A program made the position numbers and the translations under genes. DNA of 32,143 nucleotides from the NCBI GenBank assembly GCA_003223975.1, contig QHXS01000035.1, forward strand, positions 1 to 32,143. Reading direction: 5' to 3'. Positions 9,055-18,076 of this stretch are shown here, piece by piece. Below the pieces are notes generated by a model. That model ran no database searches and was not told the DNA's origin. It saw only the letters and a program-made list of their open reading frames with translations. The stretch comes from Acidobacteriota bacterium. Its GTDB lineage: Bacteria; Acidobacteriota; Blastocatellia; Pyrinomonadales; Pyrinomonadaceae. The first letter of the stretch is position 1, and each line of letters opens with the position of its first letter.

Positions 9055-9441
9055 TCACTGGCCCAACGCCTTTGCAAGATATGATTCGATGGACGGCCCG
9101 GGAATGGTCTTGATCTCAAACTCCCCGATCTTTCCGCTCCGAACGTACATTTCGATAAAATCACAGCGAATAAGTTTCTGCGGCAATGTGATCACGATCA
9201 ATGCGTCGGGGTTGCCGGCACGCGGACTTCTGTCGATGCGTGCATCCGCGGGAATTGTGATCTTGACCTTCACAACATAGGACTCCCCGGTTCCTCGGTC
9301 TGCGCCGTGAACAAGACAGTTTTTCCATTCGTTTTGCGAAAAGTAGATCTTGCCTTCGTTATCAGCCGTAAGCCCGAAATTTCGAACGTTGTAGAGCATT
9401 TTCTCCGCGCTTGCACCATGAAAGAGTTCGTAATTATTCAT
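9055..9441 (-). CDS. Hypothetical protein, possible ADP-ribosyltransferase-like fold
   Basis: GGGAGG SD before ATG; YELFHGASAEKM...KIYFSQNEW pattern resembles the ART-fold H-G-(T/A) and Y/F-S motifs; not verified. Confidence 0.7.
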   Translation of the reverse strand: MNNYELFHGASAEKMLYNVRNFGLTADNEGKIYFSQNEWKNCLVHGADRGTGESYVVKVKITIPADARIDRSPRAGNPDALIVITLPQKLIRCDFIEMYVRSGKIGEFEIKTIPGPSIESYLAKALGQ

Positions 9442-9580
9442 CGTCGCCTCCCGGATTCATAGTTGTTTTCGTTTTCGGGAAAACATTCTATACCGGATCG
9501 ACGGAATTGGCCTTAGGAATTTGCGTTTCGAAATGCCGTATCGCTTGTGCCGGAAAGATCTGTTCGGTTAACCTCGCATC

Positions 9581-10804
9581 ATGAACGTTACACATCTCGA
9601 ATGTGCGCTTTGCGGCCTTCGCCACGAAGCGCGCGTGCTGCAAAACCTCTGCATCGAATGCGGAAAACCACTGCTCGTCCGCTACGACCTTGAAGCTGCG
9701 GCGCAGACATTGACGGCCGACAGCTTGAAAGACAGGGAAGCGAGCCTTTGGCGATATCGCGAGGTCTTGCCGGTCGATGACTGGACAAACGTCGTCTCTT
9801 TTGGTGAAGGGTGGACGCCGCTGCTGAATGCAAACAAGCTTGCCGAAGACCTGGACATCAGCATCAACCTGCTCATCAAGGACGAAAGCCAAAATCCTAC
9901 TCAGAGTTTCAAAGCACGCGGCATGACAGCCGCCATTTCGATGGCAAAGGAATTCGGTGTTCAGAAGGTTGCGGTTCCGTCCGCCGGCAACGCTGCCGGC
10001 GCAATGGCCGCGTACGCCGCGCGTGCGGGGATGGAAGCGCACATCTTCATGCCCGCGGATACTCCGAAAGCGAACGTCGTCGAGTGCCAACAAACCGGCG
10101 CGAACGTAACGTTGATCGACGGCCTCATCACCGACTGCGGGAAGATCGTCGCCGAGCGAAAAAAAGACGAAGGCTGGTTCGATGTTTCGACCCTCAAGGA
10201 GCCATATCGCGTCGAGGGCAAAAAGACGATGGGCTATGAGCTGGCTGAACAGTTGGCAGTGCCGGTTGGCAGCGGCAGCGGCAATCATTCCGCCAACCGC
10301 CAACAGCCGACTGCCTACACTTTACCTGACGTAATAATTTACCCGACCGGCGGAGGCACCGGCCTGATCGGAATGTGGAAGGCGTTTGACGAAATGCAGC
10401 AGATGGGTTGGATCGATTCGAAGCGGCCGCGGATGATCACCGTGCAATCCTCAACATGCGCGCCGATCGTTCGGGCGTTTGAGAACGGCGAGCGATTTGC
10501 AGATGAATTCGAAAATGCTTCGACAGTCGCCTCAGGCCTGCGCGTTCCGAAAGCCATCGGGGACTTTTTGATACTCGACGCCATCCGCGCGTCCGGCGGC
10601 ACCGCGATCGCCGTCACCGACGAAGAATTGATGGCCGCCGTCGCCGAGATCGGCGCCGCAACCGGCATCTTCGCCGCACCCGAAGGCGCCGCATGCCTGC
10701 CCGCCCTGCGAAAGCTCATCGCCGCCGGCCAGATAAGTTCCGGCGAAACCGTTGTCCTCTTCAACACCGGCTCGGGCATCAAGTATATGGAAGTCTTTGA
10801 GTGA
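9581..10804 (+). CDS. thrC: Threonine synthase (PLP-dependent)
   Basis: N-terminal CALC...CIECG zinc-ribbon-like segment; [25 protein letters not shown]-Lys region, [33 protein letters not shown]. Confidence 0.93.
   Translation: MNVTHLECALCGLRHEARVLQNLCIECGKPLLVRYDLEAAAQTLTADSLKDREASLWRYREVLPVDDWTNVVSFGEGWTPLLNANKLAEDLDISINLLIKDESQNPTQSFKARGMTAAISMAKEFGVQKVAVPSAGNAAGAMAAYAARAGMEAHIFMPADTPKANVVECQQTGANVTLIDGLITDCGKIVAERKKDEGWFDVSTLKEPYRVEGKKTMGYELAEQLAVPVGSGSGNHSANRQQPTAYTLPDVIIYPTGGGTGLIGMWKAFDEMQQMGWIDSKRPRMITVQSSTCAPIVRAFENGERFADEFENASTVASGLRVPKAIGDFLILDAIRASGGTAIAVTDEELMAAVAEIGAATGIFAAPEGAACLPALRKLIAAGQISSGETVVLFNTGSGIKYMEVFE
10255..10315. repeat. Imperfect hairpin/heptamer repeat within thrC
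   Basis: ggcagt (10255-10260)/actgcc (10310-10315) and cggttggc (10263-10270)/gccaaccg (10292-10299) inverted pairs; direct heptamers ccgccaa ccgccaa cagccga ctgccta from 10290. Confidence 0.75.
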
Positions 10805-10954
10805 ATCAAACAGTTAGGGGGTGCTTGAAACTGCATCGAGCCCAATCATGCTGTCGCATGCACAAAACACTGTACAATCAGTGCAAATCGTGCTATCATC
10901 TGGTCGGGCCGATCGCCCGGATCTTTGAAAATTGAATCAGGGAAACACGAAACC

Positions 10955-10987
10955 GGTCGAAGAAAAAAACTTTTTTCAAAATCGACC
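10955..10987. repeat. Inverted repeat in the thrC-ABC permease intergenic region
   Basis: ggtcga ... gaaaaaa-ac-ttttttc ... tcgacc nested arms, read directly. Confidence 0.6.
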
Positions 10988-11054
10988 TGTTTTCGGGTGG
11001 GAAAAATCGGCAACTGTTGGATTTGAACAACTTGTTTGTCCGCTCACATTTGCC

Positions 11055-11093
11055 GGACAAGCCCCGGACAAGCGGTGGACAACGTGCGGACAG
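11055..11093 (+). promoter_or_regulatory. Helically phased array of four GGACA(A/G) hexamers at 11-bp period
   Basis: GGACAA at 11055, 11066 and 11077, GGACAG at 11088; an inverted TTGTCC at 11036-11041. Confidence 0.6.
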
Positions 11094-11101
11094 ATCCCGA
11101 T

Positions 11102-11130
11102 TCGACCAGCACCGCTCGCTCCGTTAGAAT
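11102..11130 (+). promoter_or_regulatory. Possible sigma70-type promoter TCGACC-N17-TAGAAT
   Basis: Weak -35 (4/6) and -10 (5/6) matches immediately downstream of the GGACAA array. Confidence 0.3.
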
Positions 11131-11143
11131 AATCCTTTTGCCC

Positions 11144-12247
11144 ATGGATAGCCTTGTATTTTCAAACATGATGCACCGGCCGGCGAGGACGATCGTCAGC
11201 ATCGCCGGCATCGGCATCGGAGTTTTGTTGATCGCGTTCACTATCGGCCTTGCGAACGGCAGCCTCCGCGAGCGAGCGAAGCGCGAATCGAACGTCGGCG
11301 CCGAGATCATGTTCCGGCCGTCGGGAAGCATCGGCTTGACCGGATCGGATGGAATGCGTCTGCAGGCTGCGCTGGTCGATGACGTGAAAAAGGTTGACGG
11401 CGTCGCCGATGTCGTACCGATTGGGCAAAACAGCGTGCGTGCCGAAGACGGCATCACGGGCAGCAGACTAGTAGATGGCATTCCATACGCAGACTACGCG
11501 CGGGTTGCCGGGCTGCAGGTGATCCAGGGCCGCGAGTTTGTTGAGGGCCGGGACGAGATGATGTCTGACACGGCCTGGCTCGCGAACCGAAAGCTCAAGA
11601 TCGGCGATCATTTCAGCATCTACGAACGCGACTTTGAGATCGTCGGCACATACGAGCCCAGCGTCGGAGCGCGGATCAAAATTCCGCTGTCGACAATGCA
11701 GGCCCAACTTGGTGCTGAAAATCGAGCATCTGCATTCCTTATCAAGATCAAGCAGGGCTTTACGCCGCAGTCTGTCGGTGAAGCCATCTCGAACCAGTTC
11801 CCGAAATTTCAGGTAATGCTTACAAGCGAATTGGAAGAACTTTATATGCAGGGCGTCCCTGCACTGAACGTATTCCTCAATGTCGTCGTTGCCGTCGCCG
11901 GCGGCATCAGTGCTTTGATAATTTTGCTCACAATGTACACGACCGTTACCGAGCGAACACGTCAGATCGGCGTGCTCAAATCGCTAGGGATGTCGAAGAC
12001 GAAGATCGCTATCACCATTTTGCAGGAGGCTCTGCTTATCACATTTGCGGGCGTTATCTTCGGCGTCGTTGGTACCTTCGTTTTGAAGTTCCTGCTTTCC
12101 AAATGGACAACGCTGCAGGTTGAAGTGGACCCGCAGCTTGTTTTCAATATCCTTATCGTCGGGCTGGTCAGCGGCACGATAGGTGCACTTTATCCCGGAC
12201 TGCGGGCTGCACGGCTCGATGCGGTCGAAGCCCTCAACTACGAATGA
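11144..12247 (+). CDS. ABC transporter permease, MacB/FtsX-like
   Basis: MDSLVFSNMMHRPARTIVSIAGIGIGVLLIAFTIGLANG; C-terminal FtsX TM domain (YTTVTERTRQIGVLKSLGMSKTKIAITILQEALLITFAGVIFG). Confidence 0.9.
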   Translation: MDSLVFSNMMHRPARTIVSIAGIGIGVLLIAFTIGLANGSLRERAKRESNVGAEIMFRPSGSIGLTGSDGMRLQAALVDDVKKVDGVADVVPIGQNSVRAEDGITGSRLVDGIPYADYARVAGLQVIQGREFVEGRDEMMSDTAWLANRKLKIGDHFSIYERDFEIVGTYEPSVGARIKIPLSTMQAQLGAENRASAFLIKIKQGFTPQSVGEAISNQFPKFQVMLTSELEELYMQGVPALNVFLNVVVAVAGGISALIILLTMYTTVTERTRQIGVLKSLGMSKTKIAITILQEALLITFAGVIFGVVGTFVLKFLLSKWTTLQVEVDPQLVFNILIVGLVSGTIGALYPGLRAARLDAVEALNYE

Positions 12248-13977
12248 CCGCGGACCAGATCTCAACAGCCAATATCAATCCAACCACTTATTTCCGAGAA
12301 GGCGGCATCCTCGTGGGAAGGTTTGCGATCGTCGCGCTTTTGACAATATTCGTCATCGGCGGCTTCTGGCTCCGCGCGGTTAATCTGAGCGACGAAAGCC
12401 TCGGCGAGGACGAATGGAAAAAGCTCGAAAGCGTCGAAGACTATCGGGCGCATGGACTGACGGGTGCTAATGGCGAACATCCGCTGTTTCTCAAAGGAAT
12501 ACTCACGATCTCGGTTGTCGTCGCGGAGCGGTGGAATTCGGCGTTCGCTCAGAATAACGAATCGCTTCAGATACCCGTTGAAACGGCATTGCGTTTGCCC
12601 GTGACGATCTTCGGAGCGTCGAGTGCCATTCTTATTTTCCTGATCGGGGCGGAATTATTCGGGATCGAGGTCGGCCTCATCGCTGCCGGTCTGTGGGCCT
12701 TCGACCCTTCCGCTATCGGCTTTGCCCGGATAGCAAAAGAAGACGTCATCATGACGTTTTTCTTTATGCTCGCGAGCGTGTTTCTGCTCCGTAGTCAGCG
12801 GGTCGCGGAAACAACGCGTGGCAATTACATGAAGTGGATGTGGCTAACCGCCGCAGCTTTCGGCGCGCTGATGGCAACAAAATACATGCCGCATTTTCTG
12901 GCGATCGCCGCGGCCTATTACTTTACGTTTCAGGCATTGCCCACGACGAAATGGCGGCTCGGCCAAAAACGCTGGCTGATATTTCTCATCATTGTCGGCG
13001 TTTCATTCCTGGTATTTAATCCGACCATTCTGTTGCCCGACACGTGGCGAGCGATCGCGGCCTTCGTAAGCGAAAACCGAGTCGGCTACAAGGTTGAGAG
13101 CAGCTATGAATATATGGGCGTGATCTATCGAAATAAGCTCACGCTTTGGCTATTCGGGGTTCCGTGGCATTTTTATTACGTTTTCATGGCGGTGAAGCTG
13201 CCATTGACGACGATCGCCGGCTTTCTCATCGGACTAGTTCTCATGTTTCGGCGCCAGCTCGGTGACGGCCGTTATTTCCTTTTTTGGTGGTGCTTCTTTT
13301 GGTTTTGGCCTTTCACAGTGTTGGGCGGCAAATTCCTTCGCTATTTTGCATTTCCATTGCCGGCGGTAATGTTGATCGCGGCGATCGGTATCGCTTTTGT
13401 CGTGCGTCAGGTCACATATCGCCTCGCGAAAAATGGGTCAGATAACATTGCGGTCCGCAATGGAGTATTTGCCGCCGTTCTTTTGACAGCTACTGCGATC
13501 CCACTGATCGATTCGATTCGCGTAACGCCGCATTATCGGCTCTACACAAATATTCTGGGCGGCGGAATGGCGGAGGCCGGGAATTATTTCCCACATGACG
13601 AGTTTTTCGATTCAAGGCTTGGAGAAGCAATGAAGTTTGTTGCCGCCAATGCAGTACCTGATGCTCGAGTCTACAGCGAAACCGCCAAATTGACGGAATA
13701 TCACTTGCATCGATTGGGTCGCGACGATATCAAATCCGTGTGGCTCTCCGACCCTTCGGAGCTTGCACATATGCGTCCGGGTGACGTGGTCATCGACGCA
13801 CGCGGTCGCAGATACATTAGCAACAATGCTTTTCTCAAGCGACTCGAAGAGGTCTCGATGCCGGCCGAGATCGTCAGTCTCGGGGAAGTTCCAGCTGTCG
13901 ATATTTACGTTATTAACGAACAGTCACTAAAGTTATTGGTATTACCATTGCAAAGCAGGGATACTCCTGATTTGTAG
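12244..13977 (+). CDS. Dolichyl-phosphate-mannose-protein mannosyltransferase-like (GT39/ArnT superfamily) membrane glycosyltransferase
   Basis: Early acidic motif DESLGEDEWKK, many TM segments, PVTIFGASSAILIFLIGAELFG...FDPSAIGFARIAKEDVIMTFF; ATGA overlap with the upstream gene. Confidence 0.8.
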   Translation: MTADQISTANINPTTYFREGGILVGRFAIVALLTIFVIGGFWLRAVNLSDESLGEDEWKKLESVEDYRAHGLTGANGEHPLFLKGILTISVVVAERWNSAFAQNNESLQIPVETALRLPVTIFGASSAILIFLIGAELFGIEVGLIAAGLWAFDPSAIGFARIAKEDVIMTFFFMLASVFLLRSQRVAETTRGNYMKWMWLTAAAFGALMATKYMPHFLAIAAAYYFTFQALPTTKWRLGQKRWLIFLIIVGVSFLVFNPTILLPDTWRAIAAFVSENRVGYKVESSYEYMGVIYRNKLTLWLFGVPWHFYYVFMAVKLPLTTIAGFLIGLVLMFRRQLGDGRYFLFWWCFFWFWPFTVLGGKFLRYFAFPLPAVMLIAAIGIAFVVRQVTYRLAKNGSDNIAVRNGVFAAVLLTATAIPLIDSIRVTPHYRLYTNILGGGMAEAGNYFPHDEFFDSRLGEAMKFVAANAVPDARVYSETAKLTEYHLHRLGRDDIKSVWLSDPSELAHMRPGDVVIDARGRRYISNNAFLKRLEEVSMPAEIVSLGEVPAVDIYVINEQSLKLLVLPLQSRDTPDL

Positions 13978-14048
13978 ACGGGCAAGGGTAGGTTATAAAC
14001 TAATCAATTACGTCAATTCGGCGGCACGGCCGTCGATGAGGGTTATTG

Positions 14049-15557
14049 ATGAAAGTTGCGATAATTGGGAGCGGCCCCGCCGCCGCCGGCGTGTTGATAG
14101 GCCTTACCAAACACGCACCTGATGCATCAGTCACTGTCTTCGACATAGGAAAAGTCCCGGAAGTAAGTCCGGTGCACGACCGCGCTCCGAAAGATTGGTC
14201 GGAAGACGAGTACGAGAACCTTCACGCACAGATAAGGTCGCAATTCGGCTTTGCATTTCCTCCCCCAAAAACTTTTTTCGGCCAAGGTCTTCGAAAGCAC
14301 CAGGCAGGCCCAAATGCCAAACCATTCATAAGCGAGTTTTACGGCGGACTTAGCCGTCATTGGAGTGCAAGCGTTTTTCCTTTTGTCGAAAACGATTTCG
14401 AAGGGTGGCCGGTCGGACTTGCCGAAATGTCTGAATATTATTCAGAGATCTCGGAAGAGATCGGAATTTCAGGCATGCACGACGAGCTGAATACATATTT
14501 CGGCGAGGATTTCGTCAACCGGCCTCCGATCGACATTCCTGTTCCGATCAAAAAGCTCAACGATCAGATCAACAGCCGTAAGGACCAAGCAGGACCGTAC
14601 AATATCGTTTCGGGACTGAACCGGCTTGCAGTTGAAACGAAGAGTTCCGCTCCGAATTCGTGTGTATATTGCGGAGAATGCATGTACGGCTGCTTTCGCA
14701 GCTCGATCTACGACGCAACGAAAACTATCGAAAGAGCGAAGGCGCAAGGCATGGTCGAAAAGATCGTCAACGCGAAGGTGACCACCGTGTCGAGTGCGAA
14801 TGGATCGGTTTCGCTGAAAACGGCAGACGGTCATAACAATGGGTTCGATAAGCTGTATCTCGGCGCCGGCTGTTTCGGGACTTCCGAGATCATGATGCGG
14901 ACGTTGGGAATCGAAGACGGAATTACGGTCAAAGACAACAATTCGTACGTTTTCCCGATCTTCTATCTTGGTGGTAATTCACGAAATGGAAACCATTCCG
15001 AATATATTTCGATCACGAACACCATTCTGGCGTGTGTTCCACGAGACGAACACGGGCATTACGCGCATGTTCACATTTCCCCATTCGCTGATTATTATTG
15101 GCGATATTATTTCCCGGTCGGATATTGGCGATATTTGAAATTCTTTGCATCGAAATTCAAGGCGCGGATGATACTAGCAAAAATGTATTTCCCAACGCAG
15201 ATCTCGAAGTCATACTCGCTTTCATTGAAAGACGACAAGCTGGACGTTTCAAAACGATCGTACGGGCAGTCGGATGAACACGCCCGTAAGGTCCTCAAAC
15301 AATTGAGGAGCGTGGTTTCCGGTCGAGGGTTCATTTTGCCGCCGGTGAAGCTCGTGCGAATGAGCACAAGCTCACACTATGTCGGGGCATTTCCATATGC
15401 GGATGCTGCTGTGCCGGTGAAGCCGACCGGCGAGATCATGCCGAATATATATGTAGCCGATTCTTCGGTCTTTCCCGAAAGCCCAGCACAAACTTTGACG
15501 TTCACAATAATGGCCAACGCCGCGCGGACGGCGCGAGAGTCGCTCGATGACAAATAG
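14049..15557 (+). CDS. GMC-like FAD-dependent oxidoreductase with CX2CX2CX3C motif
   Basis: N-terminal VAIIGSGPAAAGVLIGL FAD motif; C-terminal IYVADSSVFPESPAQTLTFTIMANAARTA GMC_oxred_C-like; CVYCGECMYGC at 14661-14693. Confidence 0.85.
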   Translation: MKVAIIGSGPAAAGVLIGLTKHAPDASVTVFDIGKVPEVSPVHDRAPKDWSEDEYENLHAQIRSQFGFAFPPPKTFFGQGLRKHQAGPNAKPFISEFYGGLSRHWSASVFPFVENDFEGWPVGLAEMSEYYSEISEEIGISGMHDELNTYFGEDFVNRPPIDIPVPIKKLNDQINSRKDQAGPYNIVSGLNRLAVETKSSAPNSCVYCGECMYGCFRSSIYDATKTIERAKAQGMVEKIVNAKVTTVSSANGSVSLKTADGHNNGFDKLYLGAGCFGTSEIMMRTLGIEDGITVKDNNSYVFPIFYLGGNSRNGNHSEYISITNTILACVPRDEHGHYAHVHISPFADYYWRYYFPVGYWRYLKFFASKFKARMILAKMYFPTQISKSYSLSLKDDKLDVSKRSYGQSDEHARKVLKQLRSVVSGRGFILPPVKLVRMSTSSHYVGAFPYADAAVPVKPTGEIMPNIYVADSSVFPESPAQTLTFTIMANAARTARESLDDK

Positions 15558-16431
15558 ATCGGTCGTCGTTACGGGCGCTCATTCCTATCTTGGCCAAAAA
15601 CTTCTCGAACATCTTTCGGCGGTCGGCGGTTTTGACGTTACGGCATTAATTACCCCGTGGGCGGATGAAGACGGATTGATCAAGGGCGACCACATAACCT
15701 ATTTTAAAGCTGACCTGCAGGAAGCTCTGCCGGAGAAAGAGGCCGCTCGCGTTCGGACTGCGGATCGCGTCTTACATTTTGGGTGGATCCGAGGGAAGGA
15801 CGAAGACAAGATCCTCGACGAGAACCGTCGGATGTTCGAAAACTTGAAAGAGCATATTTCGAGTCCGGATAACCTCGTATTCATTTCATCCGTTGCGGCG
15901 TCGCCGGATACACTGAGCACGTATGGCAAGACGAAATTCAAAATGGCTCAAGAATTGTCGAAGTATGGCGCGATCATTCTTGTGACCGGATTGATCGTCG
16001 ATAAAGAACCGAAAGGCCCTTATAAATTACTCGTCAGCGTCGTGAAAAAAATTCCATTCTCATTCAGGTTCACAAAGAATTCGGTCAAGGTCTATCCAAT
16101 ACGCACCGACGATTTTTTGAATGCGATCGTAGCGATCCTATCGGCGCCGGTTTCGAGCGGTTCGTATAGACTTTATCCGTCCAATGCTGCTGACATCAAT
16201 GATTTTTTGGACCGGCTCGAAAAGAAGTATTTAAGAACCCGAGTTCCGCTGCCGATCAGTTATAAACTTGCCTTGGGACTGCTCAAATCGACGCATCGCC
16301 TTGGTATTTTGCCAGCGACACTTGGTGAAAAGCTCTTAACGTTTCTTTATAAAGACGAGGCCTATCTCGCAACGCATGCGACGCTTCCGGGAAGCGAGAA
16401 TATCGATCGGCCGTTCGATGAATTGATCTAA
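15547..16431 (+). CDS. NAD(P)-dependent epimerase/dehydratase (SDR family)
   Basis: SVVVTGAHSYLGQKLLEHLS Rossmann start; overlaps the end of the oxidoreductase ORF by 11 bp. Confidence 0.85.
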   Translation: MTNRSVVVTGAHSYLGQKLLEHLSAVGGFDVTALITPWADEDGLIKGDHITYFKADLQEALPEKEAARVRTADRVLHFGWIRGKDEDKILDENRRMFENLKEHISSPDNLVFISSVAASPDTLSTYGKTKFKMAQELSKYGAIILVTGLIVDKEPKGPYKLLVSVVKKIPFSFRFTKNSVKVYPIRTDDFLNAIVAILSAPVSSGSYRLYPSNAADINDFLDRLEKKYLRTRVPLPISYKLALGLLKSTHRLGILPATLGEKLLTFLYKDEAYLATHATLPGSENIDRPFDELI

Positions 16432-16442
16432 CTAGTGATTTT

Positions 16443-16631
16443 ATGGCATTGAAAGCGCTTTGGATAACACTTCTTGGGGTCTGGCTGGTGCTCGTTTTGA
16501 TGGGCAAAGGTGGGTTTATCCATCTTCTTCTTTTAAACGGCGTAAGCGTCTTGATGATCGATCTGGTCGCGATTTACCGCTCGCGAAATGTTCGTGATGC
16601 AATAAATGAAAATGGCCCGGCAAATAATTAA
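16443..16631 (+). CDS. Small two-TM membrane protein (lmo0937/DUF5670-like)
   Basis: 62 aa MALKALWITLLGVWLVLVLMGKGGFIHLLLLNGVSVLMIDLVAIYRSR; family resemblance by eye only. Confidence 0.55.
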   Translation: MALKALWITLLGVWLVLVLMGKGGFIHLLLLNGVSVLMIDLVAIYRSRNVRDAINENGPANN

Positions 16632-16639
16632 CCGGGCCA
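16613..16639 (-). terminator. Terminator hairpin overlapping the stop codon of the small-protein gene, oriented for the convergent flippase-like gene
   Basis: tggcccgg ... ccgggcca 8-bp stem; on the minus strand followed by TTTTCATTTATT. Confidence 0.6.
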
Positions 16640-16663
16640 AATAGCAGATTATCGTTATCCGAA

Positions 16664-17773
16664 TTAAGCTTCCTCAGACGCGGGTTCAGTTCCCGGTTTT
16701 GCAAGGCTCTTGGCTCCTCTGTCAACCGTTCTCCATAAAAGGATCGCAAATCCGAAACCTGCCCAGAAGAGGATCGCTCCACGGCGAATCAATGCCAGAG
16801 CGACACCGATCGCGGTCGTGTATCCGAGTGCCTTCAGGATTATTCCATTACCACCTTCGTACACACCGACAACCCCGGGGATGAAACTGAACGCGGCATT
16901 GATCACTTTCGTTAATGATTCGATGATATAAGCGTGCGAAAACGTTGGAGTGTATCCGAGCAAATTCAGTCCGAGAAATACCTCGAGCACGCTGGTTACA
17001 TGAGCCAGAAATCCGAGCCCAAGCAGCGAGTAAAAGAGCGTCGGCCGCTCGTTGTAAACGCTGTAAACGTTTGTCTCTATCTCATGGATGTACTCGCGTC
17101 GAGTCGCTACAAAACCCGGCAGCCAACCCCGCTTGTCTAAACGCTCCAGCACGAAACTTAGAGGCCGCGCGTTGAACTTTACGACCAGGAACATGCCGAC
17201 AAGCATGACTGTTGCGGCGATCCCTACCCCGATCAGCGTATAACGAATGACCTTGCCATTCGCGCCGACTGTCAGGGCCATAAGTAATACGCCGCTCAGC
17301 ATCATCAAGGCCACGGAAACGTAATACATGATGTCGTCTACGATCACGGCTGCCGCGCTGCGGGCAAATGAAACGCGGTTTTTCAACATCGCCGCCTTTG
17401 TAGCTTCACCAAGAACCGGACCGGCAAAGGTCATAAGGTTCATCGCCTCGCCCGCAAGCCGCGCAGCTAGTACGTTGTGATAGCGCACGTTTCGATGTTC
17501 TTTCGGGATCGCAAGATAGATGCACAGTGCCCGGATGAGGTGCCGTGAGAAATTTGTTCCCACGATTATCAGGAATCCCCAACCTATTTGACTAATAGTT
17601 TCGGTTATAACGCTGAATCCGATCTTGTAAAGCACAAAAACGAGCAAACCAAGCCCAGCGGCAAATACCATCCCCTGGATCAAGATCAACTTACCTTTTA
17701 TTGCGGGTTTTGAATCAGGCTCTTCGAACGGGATATGTTCGGTTTCCGATGCGAGTAATTCTTCGTTAGTCAT
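16664..17773 (-). CDS. Lysylphosphatidylglycerol synthase TM region / UPF0104 flippase-like protein
   Basis: 369 aa multi-TM; IGWGFLIIVGTNFSRHLIRALCIYLA, FAGPVLGEATKAAMLKNR, FIPGVVGVYEGGNGIILKALGY. Confidence 0.85.
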   Translation of the reverse strand: MTNEELLASETEHIPFEEPDSKPAIKGKLILIQGMVFAAGLGLLVFVLYKIGFSVITETISQIGWGFLIIVGTNFSRHLIRALCIYLAIPKEHRNVRYHNVLAARLAGEAMNLMTFAGPVLGEATKAAMLKNRVSFARSAAAVIVDDIMYYVSVALMMLSGVLLMALTVGANGKVIRYTLIGVGIAATVMLVGMFLVVKFNARPLSFVLERLDKRGWLPGFVATRREYIHEIETNVYSVYNERPTLFYSLLGLGFLAHVTSVLEVFLGLNLLGYTPTFSHAYIIESLTKVINAAFSFIPGVVGVYEGGNGIILKALGYTTAIGVALALIRRGAILFWAGFGFAILLWRTVDRGAKSLAKPGTEPASEEA

Positions 17774-17927
17774 TAATGCGTAATTTGTCGTACGTTAAAT
17801 TCAAACCGACAATATTAGCATACTCGCTGTGTCCGTTTACAATCTCCGAATGGAGTTGCGTTGGATAACGACGGTAAGCGGTGCGGGCAAACAGTTTAGG
17901 AGCTATTTGCATCCAAAAGAGGAAATT

Positions 17928-17957
17928 TTGACAGAAATTTCAGTTCAATAATATGAT
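17928..17957 (+). promoter_or_regulatory. Candidate sigma70 promoter TTGACA-N18-TATGAT
   Basis: Exact -35 consensus, 5/6 -10; upstream of the 18077 operon. Confidence 0.5.
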
Positions 17958-17976
17958 TCTTCTGGCTTTACGGATT

Positions 17977-18012
17977 TACCACGAATCTTCATCATGCCGT
18001 TTATTCGTGGTA
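17977..18012. promoter_or_regulatory. 10-bp inverted repeat taccacgaat-N16-attcgtggta in the presumed 5' leader
   Basis: Perfect arms read directly (17977-17986, 18003-18012). Confidence 0.55.
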
Positions 18013-18026
18013 TTATTTGCAGATAA

Positions 18027-18055
18027 TTTTGCCTTCATCAACTCCTCAGGCAAAA
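18027..18055. promoter_or_regulatory. Second leader hairpin ttttgcct-N13-aggcaaaa
   Basis: Perfect 8-bp arms (18027-18034, 18048-18055). Confidence 0.45.
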
Positions 18056-18076
18056 ATAGAAATCGCTAATTAGGAC

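Noticed and set aside
15090-15140. Direct DNA repeat tattggcgatatt
   Set aside because: Encodes repeated YWRY residues within the GMC-like ORF; too short and imperfect to suggest an element.
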